Assembly (NCBI GenBank): GCA_030649955.1 | Contig: JAUSFD010000004.1 | Location: forward strand, 1 to 64,000 | Length of the DNA: 64,000 bases | From: Candidatus Peregrinibacteria bacterium | Lineage (GTDB): Bacteria > Patescibacteriota > Gracilibacteria > Peribacterales > Peribacteraceae | Reading direction: 5' to 3' | In this document: positions 57,795 through 64,000 of the stretch, in pieces | How the letters are laid out: every line of letters starts with the position of its first letter | Numbering within the stretch: position 1 is the stretch's first letter | The notes under the pieces: generated by a model | What the model was told of the DNA's origin: nothing | The model's input: only the letters and a program-made list of their open reading frames with translations | Databases searched by the model: none | Made by a program: the position numbers and the translations under genes

Positions 57795-58820
57795 TTACAG
57801 CATCACCGTCGCCACCCCCAGGTAGATCACCACGCTGATCATGTCCTGCAGCATCGTCGCCATGGGTCCGCTCGCATTCGCGGGATCGACGCCCATGCGA
57901 CTCGCCGCGTATGGGATCATGAGACCCGTACAGACAGAGGAGACGATCGCCGCAGAGAGCGAAATGCCGAGCACTGCCCCCATGCGCACGCCGCCGTAGA
58001 GGAACGCACTGATCCCGAAAAGACCGATGCCGAAGCACACCGCGATGCAGAAGATGACGATGAGTTGTCGGATGAAGTACCGGTAGATGGGAAGATCCCG
58101 GTCCATGGCGATGTCGCGGATGAAGAACGCCTCGATCTGCGTCCCCACGGCGTCGCTCATGTAGACGATGAGGGGAATGAACGATGCGAGGATGATGTTC
58201 TGCTCCAGAGTCTGCTCGAAGAATCCGACTACCTTCGCGACGAGCAATCCGCCGATGAGACCGACGAAGAGCCAGGGGAACCGGTGCTTGAAGGATTCGA
58301 ACAGTGGCGTATCTAGGATCGTCTCCATGCCAGCGCGCGCGTGGTGGTGCACGCCAGCGAGGCGCAGAGCGTCCTCGTGCGTCTCGCGGTAGAGGATGTG
58401 GAGGATGACGTCGCTCGGGATCACCCCGAGGAACGTCTTATCGTGATCGACGACGGGCACCGCCTTGATGTGGTGCTTGAGCGCGACGTACGCGACGTGC
58501 TCCTGATCTGTATGTGGCTTCACTGTTACGAGCCCCTCGCTTTTACAAATATTCCCAACGCGCGTCTCCTGTGCGTATCGATAGAGATCCTTGATCGAGA
58601 GCACACCCGTGAGCTTCCCCTTCTCATCCACGACGTACACGTAGTTGATCGTTTCGATAAGGCCAATGGATGACCCGATGGCGTGCTGTACATCGGCGAG
58701 GGTCTGATGCGGGAGGACAATAGGCACGCGCTTCGTCATCTGTCCGCCAGCAGTATCCTTCGGCCACAGGCGACCGAGGTGGTGGCTCTCCAGTTTCTGG
58801 TGATCAGTGTGCTTTGTCAT
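57795..58820 (-). CDS. mgtE: MgtE-type magnesium transporter
   Basis: The 341-aa protein has a CBS-domain pair (about 25-150: TLADVQHAIGSS, YVYVVDEKGKLTGVLSIKDLYR and VPVVDHDKTFLGVIPSDVIL) and a five-helix membrane domain with the MgtE features SFIPLIVYMSDAVGTQ and DPANASGPMATMLQDM. MgtE passes Mg2+ with CBS-dependent gating. The N-terminal helical domain of classic MgtE is missing, so it is a short form. GGAGCG about 6 nt before ATG 58820 is one of the few ribosome-binding-site-like elements here; ATG 58844 would lack it. Confidence 0.9.
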   Translation of the reverse strand: MTKHTDHQKLESHHLGRLWPKDTAGGQMTKRVPIVLPHQTLADVQHAIGSSIGLIETINYVYVVDEKGKLTGVLSIKDLYRYAQETRVGNICKSEGLVTVKPHTDQEHVAYVALKHHIKAVPVVDHDKTFLGVIPSDVILHILYRETHEDALRLAGVHHHARAGMETILDTPLFESFKHRFPWLFVGLIGGLLVAKVVGFFEQTLEQNIILASFIPLIVYMSDAVGTQIEAFFIRDIAMDRDLPIYRYFIRQLIVIFCIAVCFGIGLFGISAFLYGGVRMGAVLGISLSAAIVSSVCTGLMIPYAASRMGVDPANASGPMATMLQDMISVVIYLGVATVML

Positions 58821-58889
58821 GGTTTCGCTCCATTCTACCCTCACAAACGGCTTTTTGGAAGGCTGAGTGCTGGTATACTCCCGCGCGAT

Positions 58890-58902
58890 CGGGACGTAGC
58901 TC
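58890..58902 (+). repeat. Displaced 5' fragment of tRNA-Pro
   Basis: CGGGACGTAGCTC is identical to the first 13 bases of the tRNA-Pro at 59025. A TATACT box precedes both (58874-58879 and 58992-58997). It may be a relic of a second or earlier tRNA-Pro. Confidence 0.5.
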
Positions 58903-59024
58903 CCACCTACGCCCGTTGTGCCCTCTCGGTCATGTCATTGCTCTTTACGCTTTCAGTGGGGGGAAGGCTACGGTGGGCGAGAGTACTCCGTTATACTGCC
59001 CCACAGTTCATTCCTCATTTCACT

Positions 59025-59101
59025 CGGGACGTAGCTCAGTTGGCTAGAGCGCGTGGTTCGGGACCACGAGGTCGCTGGTTCAAGTCCAGTCGTCCCGACC
59101 A
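59025..59101 (+). tRNA. tRNA-Pro (anticodon CGG)
   Basis: A 77-nt cloverleaf: acceptor CGGGACG/CGTCCCG, D-arm GTAGCTCAGTTGGCTAGAGC, anticodon stem CGTGG/CCACG with loop TTCGGGA (anticodon CGG), T-arm TGGTTCAAGTCCAG and encoded CCA. It reads CCG codons. Copies of its 5' and 3' ends lie 135 bp upstream and 141 bp downstream. Confidence 0.96.
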
Positions 59102-59146
59102 GAGGAATAGCATCCAAAGCAACTGGAAGATCGATTGTCTCCGAGA

Positions 59147-59188
59147 GACCCCGCGTAGCTCTGTGGAGTGGGGTCGTCCCCTTCTTTT
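59147..59188 (+). terminator. Terminator downstream of tRNA-Pro
   Basis: GACCCC (59147-59152) pairs with GGGGTC (59170-59175), followed within a few bases by a T-rich run (59181-59188). Confidence 0.6.
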
Positions 59189-59229
59189 TGAGTATCGTGA
59201 AAACCTCTGCGAGGCAGAGGCGAAGAGGG

Positions 59230-59242
59230 GTCGTCCCGACCA
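59230..59242 (+). repeat. Displaced 3' fragment of tRNA-Pro
   Basis: GTCGTCCCGACCA equals the last 13 bases of the tRNA-Pro (59089-59101). A shorter version, GGGGTCGTCCC, lies at 59170-59180. The layout resembles a small att-site duplication like that at tRNA-Ser. Confidence 0.6.
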
Positions 59243-60083
59243 TCCGTCTTCGCGGCTAGGGAGTAGAAAGTTCATGCTAGTAAGTCCTCATTCGAAAGTA
59301 CGATACCGCTTCGACGCGATTGGTCGTGACAGTTGTAATTGAAAGGAGTTTCCTCCGATTCATCGCTGGCACAGCAGCTCTCTTCTCATTTCGGGCATCA
59401 CCTCCAGCCAGAAGGAGCAGCCCACTACTTCCTTGCGGAACTGGAGAATGACCTCAGGCGTTGTCTCCAGGGGCTTGCAAATTTCGCATGGTGGAAAGAC
59501 TAAATGTATATCAAAAAATATTGCCAGTATTTTGCAATGCCTGACCCCAACCGAGATCTTGATTCTTTGTACACATTTTTTGCTCAATATGTTCCTACCA
59601 TCCTCCCATTCCTCAGGGTCGAATCGCAAAAATTGTCATCATTACTCGCCAATTTATAGTAAGGAAATTGAAATAATATAGTGTCAATGGTTGCTAGACA
59701 ACGAATGCTCCATCCGTACACTGACCCGGCCCTCCTCAAACGCCTATTATGAACCTCGTGAAGCCATTCACACCTCGCGCTTCACTCCCCCTCGTGCTCA
59801 TGCACGCGGTGCTCATCACCTTCCTCGCTGTGAACATGGTGATGACTCTCCCCACCCTCGGGTAATTCGGGAGAAGGAGTGACGCTTCGGTCCACCGCAG
59901 ATAATCAATGCACATCCCTGCGGTCATCATCTCCAAGCCTCCGCCCTCCGGAGAGCCGGATTCTTTAATCTCAGCGAGCGGCAATGAGTGCTCCATCCCC
60001 CCCTGGAGGGGACCTATTCTCCTTCAGCGCTCTCACTGAGGGGCTGAAAGTTGACTCATCGATTCTATTGTTGCTGCGTGTCC
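59243..60083. other. Gene-poor region after tRNA-Pro
   Basis: These 840 bases hold no firm gene. The first part (59244-59690) is AT-richer, with decayed-looking frames. An AT-rich promoter-like stretch lies near 59660-59685, then a possible 38-aa membrane-peptide frame (59749-59865). The rest to 60083 shows only small GC-rich hairpins (for example CCTCCGCCCTCCGGAGAG near 59939). Confidence 0.45.
59749..59865 (+). CDS. Possible single-helix membrane peptide (38 aa)
   Basis: The frame begins MNLVKPFTPRASLPLVLMHA and continues into a hydrophobic helix (VLITFLAVNMVMTLP), ending TLG and TAA. It has the look of a small membrane protein, but no ribosome-binding site or well-placed -10 is clear. It lies in an otherwise empty region. 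No family is recognised. Confidence 0.3.
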   Translation: MNLVKPFTPRASLPLVLMHAVLITFLAVNMVMTLPTLG

Positions 60084-60632
60084 TCACCTCTCCGCCTTCC
60101 GGTCGATGATTTTGAGGAGCGCTTCCGCAACTGGTTGCGAAGGATCGGGGTTTCCGTCGTCCTTCTCGAGGGTGACGACCACTTTGAGGTGGTCCCGGAG
60201 GTCTCGGTCGAGTTCCCCCTTGAGCTGGTGCCTTACATCCCCGAAATGGTTGCTCAAATGCCCCGTACTGACCCTGTCACCAGTGGCTCCATCCTCTAAC
60301 CAGGCCTCGTAGTAGGTTCCCTTCTCCGGGATATCGATATTCAGCTGCATGGTGTGGAGGAGTGTGCCATCCGCGAAGACCTGAATCTGGGTCACACCGT
60401 TCGCATTCGCTCCCCCAACGCCTATCAGCGGCGCCAGTGCGAAGAAGACCTCCTCCCCGTGCTCGGGATCGATGACCTTGCCCCCCTTGGGCATGATGGC
60501 CTTGACGGTCTGCTGCCCGATGATGTCATCACCAGTACCAGTGGAGTCTGCGATGTCGATCTTGATCGTCTGTTCCTTCGCACAGGCAGCGAGGAGGAGA
60601 AGACTCAAGACGAGGAGAGAGAGGTGACGCAT
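60084..60632 (-). CDS. Lipoprotein with anti-sigma-K-like beta domain
   Basis: The 182-aa protein has a lipoprotein signal (MRHLSLLVLSLLLLAAC). The mature domain reads TYYEAWLEDGATGDRVSTGHL followed by KVVVTLEKDDGNPDPSQPVAE, a pattern resembling the extracytoplasmic RskA-type (anti-sigma-K) domain, where a Y-x-x-W strand precedes VVTLEP-D-GNP. No sigma gene is adjacent, so the role is open. A long palindromic repeat separates it from the TraD-like gene. Confidence 0.72.
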   Translation of the reverse strand: MRHLSLLVLSLLLLAACAKEQTIKIDIADSTGTGDDIIGQQTVKAIMPKGGKVIDPEHGEEVFFALAPLIGVGGANANGVTQIQVFADGTLLHTMQLNIDIPEKGTYYEAWLEDGATGDRVSTGHLSNHFGDVRHQLKGELDRDLRDHLKVVVTLEKDDGNPDPSQPVAEALLKIIDRKAER

Positions 60633-60680
60633 AGTGGGTGAAGGATGCCTCTGGTGAGGATCGCAAACAAGAGGGAACTG

Positions 60681-60827
60681 CCCTCATCCCCAACCCTTCT
60701 CCCGGACGCGGGAGAAGGGAGCACTATTCAAGAACAACAAATAGTTCCCTCTCCCGAGTCCGGGAGAGGGAGAGGGCTTGCCCGTCCGTAGCCCCGAGCG
60801 GAGTCGAGGGGCGGAGGCGGATGAGGG
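60681..60827. repeat. Nested GC-rich palindromic intergenic repeat
   Basis: The outer arms CCCTCATCC (60681) and GGATGAGGG (60819) enclose two strong hairpins: CCCTTCTCCCG/CGGGAGAAGGG (60694-60719) and CCCTCTCCCG/CGGGAGAGGG (about 60747-60770). AACTATTTGTTG-like AT bases lie between. It looks like a dispersed palindromic element rather than a plain terminator. Confidence 0.6.
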
Positions 60828-60834
60828 CAGCAGC

Positions 60835-63075
60835 TCAGATCAACGGCTCCTCAAACTTCTCCTCCACCGACGCCACTTCATTCTCGGAAGGCGGTGCGGA
60901 GCTCGCCTCGTCCCACTTGCGCAGATTGTCCTCCACCTCCGCCCGGGGACGGCTGTACTTCTTGCGGGATGCCTCGATGATCTGCGGCGTAAAGTCCTCC
61001 TGCGTCTTCGGGGCATCAAGCGTGCGGCCGGAGAACGCCTCGCGCAGCTCCCCGTTCACGGACATTTTCACGTAGAACTCGCGCACGCCCAGGTTGATGA
61101 TGTCGCGCTCCTTGAAGACGGGGTTGTACTCCTCTGCGAGGATCGTCGCGTCCTCCGCACCCACGCGGAAGCTGATCATGGAACCCACGTTACCGAAGAC
61201 GGTCTTGCGCACCGTCGGCGAGAGCTGCCCCATGTACTGATGGGCGATCGTGAGGTTCAAGCGGTACTTGCGCGCCTCGCTGAGGATCTCTGTGAAGGTA
61301 TCTGTCGCGAAGTTCTGGAACTCATCGACGTAGAAGTAGAAATCCGTGCGCTTCTCCTCCGGTGTATCTGCGCGCGTCATCGCCGCCTGGTAGAGCTTCG
61401 TGATCACCATGGATCCAATGAGGGAGCTGTTCTCCTCCCCGAGCAGACCCTTACTCACCTTCATGAGGAGGATCTTCTTCTTGTCCATGATCTCGCGAAT
61501 ATCGAACATGGTTTTCGGCTGCCCGATCATGTTGCGGATCATGTTCGTCGCAACGAACTGGCCCACCTTGTTGAGCAACGGTGTGATGGCCTCGGCATCG
61601 AACTTCTCTGACCATGCGGCGAACTCAGAGACCCAGAAGCTCTTCACCACATTGTCCTGGATGCGTGCGACGATCTTTTGTCGGTAGTTCTTGTCTGTGA
61701 GCATTTTGAGAATCGACAGTACGGTCGTGTTCGGACTATCGAGGAGCGCCAGTGTCGTGTAGCGCAGCACGTGCTCCAGACGGTATGTCCAGTTGTCGCC
61801 GAAGAGCTTCTTAAAGATGTCCAGGAACCCGACCGTGAGCTGCATCTTGTACGCCTCGTCGATCTTCTCTAGAGGATTGAACGCGATGGGGAACTCGATG
61901 TCCGCAGGATTCATGAGCACGACGTCATCGACCCGCTCCTTGGGAACGAAGCGCAGGATTGCGTCGACTAAATCCCCGTGTGGATCGAGTACAGCAATCC
62001 CCTCCCCGTTCTTCAAGTCCTCGTTGATGAGGAGTTCTAGGAGCTTGCTCTTTCCCGACCCGGACTTCCCGATGACGTAGAGGTGACGACGACGGTCAGA
62101 GCGGCGGATCCCAAAGGGCACGAAGTTGTTGTGGTAGTTCGTGAGGCCGAAGCCAGAGACATCCTTCTCGCCTATCTTCGGAAGGTCCTGCGGAGGATCG
62201 GACCTACGCGCGAGCATGTGCACGATGTGCGGCACGAAGTCCGCATTGGGGAAGTGGTAGAGCGTCGCCACTTCCTTCGCGCTCAGGATCACCGTATCGG
62301 CGTGTGTACGTGCGCGGTACTGCTGGATGAAGCGATCGGGGCTCCCTACGGGGCGACCGTAGAATCCGTTGATATCGGAATCGTTGAATTGCGAGAAGCT
62401 GCTCATCACCGCCTCGAGCTTCCGGTCCGCAGACGCCTGATCCGTGGAGATGTACGCGCAGCGGATGCTGACGCGGTACGGTTTGATCTCGTTCTTCTCC
62501 TGCGCTTTCTTCATGCGGATCGAGGAGATTCCCTTGAGTCCTCCTTCGCGCATGCGGTCACGAATGCGGAAGAAGTTACGCATGTTCGCGAGCTTGAGGC
62601 GCCAATTGCGCTTGAAGTGGTAGAGTCCCGTATCGTCCTGCGGCTCCGCAATCATCTGCACCCACACCTGATCGTTGCTGCCGATCTTCGAGACCACGGA
62701 GAAGAACCGCGATGCGCTGTCCTCCTCGAACAGATCGTACGTCTTCACCGGGTAGATATCGGCGCGGTGCAACTTGATCAACGCTCCCGCGAGGGCCTGC
62801 TTCTTCGGGTCGAACATCTTCGTGTAGTCCTGTGCCTCGCGGATCTCCGCCTCTGGGAACGTCGCGTACACGAGGCCCTCGATCGTCTCCAGGAGCTTCT
62901 CGTCCACCACGATGAAGAAGTACGTGTACTGCGCGTACCCGAAGTACTCCAGACACACCCGCTGCCCCGTGAAGGTATTGCGCATGTTGATCAGGAACTC
63001 CTGGAACTTCGATTCCAGCTTCTTCGTGCCTTCCGTGCCCTGCGGGATGACGATGTGGAGGTAGCGCTGCGCCAT
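60835..63075 (-). CDS. VirD4/TraD-like (HerA-FtsK superfamily) ATPase
   Basis: The 746-aa protein has an N-terminal DUF8128-like alpha/beta region (about 1-300), then a P-loop ATPase: Walker A IGKSGSGKSKLLELL (about 339), LDPHGDLVDAIL, Walker B FYVDEFQNFA, and a sensor region TIAHQYMGQL. It fits the TraD/TraG-like ATPases common in CPR genomes, which move DNA or protein through a membrane channel or act on pilus machinery. No membrane helix is obvious, so it is likely cytosolic or peripheral. No conjugation genes adjoin it. Confidence 0.83.
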   Translation of the reverse strand: MAQRYLHIVIPQGTEGTKKLESKFQEFLINMRNTFTGQRVCLEYFGYAQYTYFFIVVDEKLLETIEGLVYATFPEAEIREAQDYTKMFDPKKQALAGALIKLHRADIYPVKTYDLFEEDSASRFFSVVSKIGSNDQVWVQMIAEPQDDTGLYHFKRNWRLKLANMRNFFRIRDRMREGGLKGISSIRMKKAQEKNEIKPYRVSIRCAYISTDQASADRKLEAVMSSFSQFNDSDINGFYGRPVGSPDRFIQQYRARTHADTVILSAKEVATLYHFPNADFVPHIVHMLARRSDPPQDLPKIGEKDVSGFGLTNYHNNFVPFGIRRSDRRRHLYVIGKSGSGKSKLLELLINEDLKNGEGIAVLDPHGDLVDAILRFVPKERVDDVVLMNPADIEFPIAFNPLEKIDEAYKMQLTVGFLDIFKKLFGDNWTYRLEHVLRYTTLALLDSPNTTVLSILKMLTDKNYRQKIVARIQDNVVKSFWVSEFAAWSEKFDAEAITPLLNKVGQFVATNMIRNMIGQPKTMFDIREIMDKKKILLMKVSKGLLGEENSSLIGSMVITKLYQAAMTRADTPEEKRTDFYFYVDEFQNFATDTFTEILSEARKYRLNLTIAHQYMGQLSPTVRKTVFGNVGSMISFRVGAEDATILAEEYNPVFKERDIINLGVREFYVKMSVNGELREAFSGRTLDAPKTQEDFTPQIIEASRKKYSRPRAEVEDNLRKWDEASSAPPSENEVASVEEKFEEPLI

Positions 63076-63139
63076 GTGTACTCTCTATTTTGCCAGAGAA
63101 TGCCTGATTTGGGAATCACTTTTTGGCATCCCGGAGGCC

Positions 63140-64000
63140 TCAGTACACGGCTGCAAGGTAGCACGATTCGCAGTACACCGCTTCCGGTCGATCGGGAGCG
63201 TAGGAGCTCTGTATTGGCTTGCTACAGCGATGACAGGAACGAGGGAAGAGGGCGTATGGATTGAGCATCGCGAGTCTCCTCTCCATGCGTACATCCGGAT
63301 GCACGCGCGGGAGGGGGACGCGCAGTATCCTCAAGAACACGAGTTCCTGGGGTTGGATCTTGAACTTCCGTCCCGTCTCCGCGCAGGTGAGCACTCGCTC
63401 GCAGATATCGTCTTTCACTCCATCAATGCCATCGGGAATAGCATCTGAGTGTTCCGTACCTTCTAGGTGGTATTCCGGCAAATCTTCCCACGACCAATCT
63501 CTCTTACGAGCTTCTTCCTTCGAGAGTGAATGGTAATACATGGACAGCGATTCGTTGTACGCGAACGGTGAGAGCGAGAGTGGGAAGAATTGTCCCCATT
63601 CACGGGTCTTCTTCATGTGTTGTGTGAGCTGGTCAACATTCCGTTCGTACTCATTCTTCGTGAGTTGCTGGTTGAAGATGCAGTACTGTTTGCCCCGGAG
63701 TCCCGTGCACCCGAAGCAGTTCTTGCAGGAGTAGCACTCAATGCAGTAGGAAAGGTTACTCGAAAGCCGACAGTGTGCGCACATGCGGATGAAGTAGTTT
63801 CCACCACCCAGTCCTGTCGAGTTGTAGAGGAGTTCCCCAATACCGCCGGATGTGAGGTCGAGAGAGCTCACGTTCTGCTCACTCGGGCTTAAATTCCAAC
63901 AGTAGAGATCATCCACGCAGTTGAGGCAGTCGTAGCACTCCTCGCACCGTGCGCAATTCACGAGCGCATCACCCGTGCTGTCTTCACAATTCTCCAGGTA
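63140..64000 (-). CDS. Cys-rich zinc-binding protein (5' end beyond window)
   Basis: The reading frame is open to the right edge, so the N-terminus is missing. The visible 287 residues hold many spaced cysteines (NCARCEECYDCLNC, CAHCRLSSN, CIECYSCKNCFGC), then KQYCIFNQQLTKNEYERNV and GQFFPLSLSPFAYNESL. A last zinc ribbon CHRCSKPI...CESC ends the protein. The pattern is seen in CPR hypothetical proteins. Repeated metal-binding knuckles are clear; the function is unknown. Confidence 0.72.
   Translation of the reverse strand, partial: YLENCEDSTGDALVNCARCEECYDCLNCVDDLYCWNLSPSEQNVSSLDLTSGGIGELLYNSTGLGGGNYFIRMCAHCRLSSNLSYCIECYSCKNCFGCTGLRGKQYCIFNQQLTKNEYERNVDQLTQHMKKTREWGQFFPLSLSPFAYNESLSMYYHSLSKEEARKRDWSWEDLPEYHLEGTEHSDAIPDGIDGVKDDICERVLTCAETGRKFKIQPQELVFLRILRVPLPRVHPDVRMERRLAMLNPYALFPRSCHRCSKPIQSSYAPDRPEAVYCESCYLAAVY

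Noticed and set aside
62083-63264. 393-codon open frame on the plus strand opposite the TraD-like ATPase
   Set aside because: Its Arg/His/Leu-rich composition is typical of an antisense shadow, and the minus strand carries intact Walker motifs.
1-64000. Alternative genetic code (TGA as Gly or Trp), as known in some CPR lineages
   Set aside because: TGA closes many genes at family-typical lengths and forms ATGA stop/start overlaps, so it is a stop here.
1-64000. CRISPR array near the Cas4-like nuclease or elsewhere
   Set aside because: No regularly spaced identical repeats with unique spacers are present, and no cas genes are seen; the nuclease is better read as a general RecB/Cas4-like enzyme.

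Overview
The window comes from a compact, gene-dense bacterial chromosome with the standard genetic code (TGA acts as a stop, often inside ATGA stop/start overlaps). It encodes S-layer-homology proteins, DUF5667 and DUF4215 surface proteins, many small lipoproteins, C39-like and YkuD-type envelope enzymes, a VirD4/TraD-like ATPase and very few biosynthetic genes. Together these suggest a Candidate Phyla Radiation bacterium, perhaps of the Peribacteria type. That placement is inferred from gene content, not from a marker tree. Shine-Dalgarno sites are rare. Many genes instead have a TAnnnT-like -10 box 6-8 nt before the start codon, which predicts leaderless mRNAs.

Layout. 0.4-10 kb: a Cys-rich mini-protein, primosomal helicase PriA, a glutamine amidotransferase, an aquaporin, a SpoU methyltransferase coupled to a PurQ fusion, frr, pyrH, tRNA-Arg and a NagD-like HAD phosphatase. 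9.6-16 kb: envelope proteins (DUF5667, a lipoprotein hydrolase, an SLH-cupredoxin protein and a DUF4215 Cys-rich protein). 16-19.9 kb: pyruvate kinase, the division pair rsmH-ftsL and an L,D-transpeptidase. 19.9-22 kb: tRNA-Ser(GCU) followed by a small integrated element carrying one unknown gene. 22-36.7 kb: a sigma factor with a long tail, a Cas4/RecB-like nuclease, a fatty-acid desaturase, sugar kinase, M23 peptidase, Gnd, transaldolase, transketolase and small lipoproteins. The oxidative and non-oxidative pentose-phosphate genes thus lie within 7 kb, with glucokinase and pyruvate kinase nearby.

36.9-42.9 kb: tRNA-Ser(UGA) followed by an AT-richer island. It holds a TraB/ChaN-like protein, a large serine recombinase, a fused archaeo-eukaryotic-primase/SF2-helicase resembling the TOTE conflict enzymes, and a Fic toxin with a convergent small VbhA/YhfG-like antitoxin. 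This island and the 20-22 kb element share a near-identical 60-bp left end and a gap-free 113-bp right end. Both right ends finish in a tRNA-Ser-like 3' end. They therefore look like two members of one tRNA-Ser-targeting element family, which is the most notable find here.

43-64 kb: an SLH protein, a NUDT9-like Nudix protein, a coupled riboflavin kinase-MurE-like-RNase HII operon, lgt with a membrane glycosyltransferase-like gene, tsaD, a LemA/TPM/secreted/lipoprotein/PKD operon, an MgtE transporter, tRNA-Pro with displaced tRNA fragments, a lipoprotein, the VirD4/TraD-like ATPase and a Cys-rich protein cut by the right edge. Many intergenic gaps hold hairpins built from short repeated words that differ from locus to locus.
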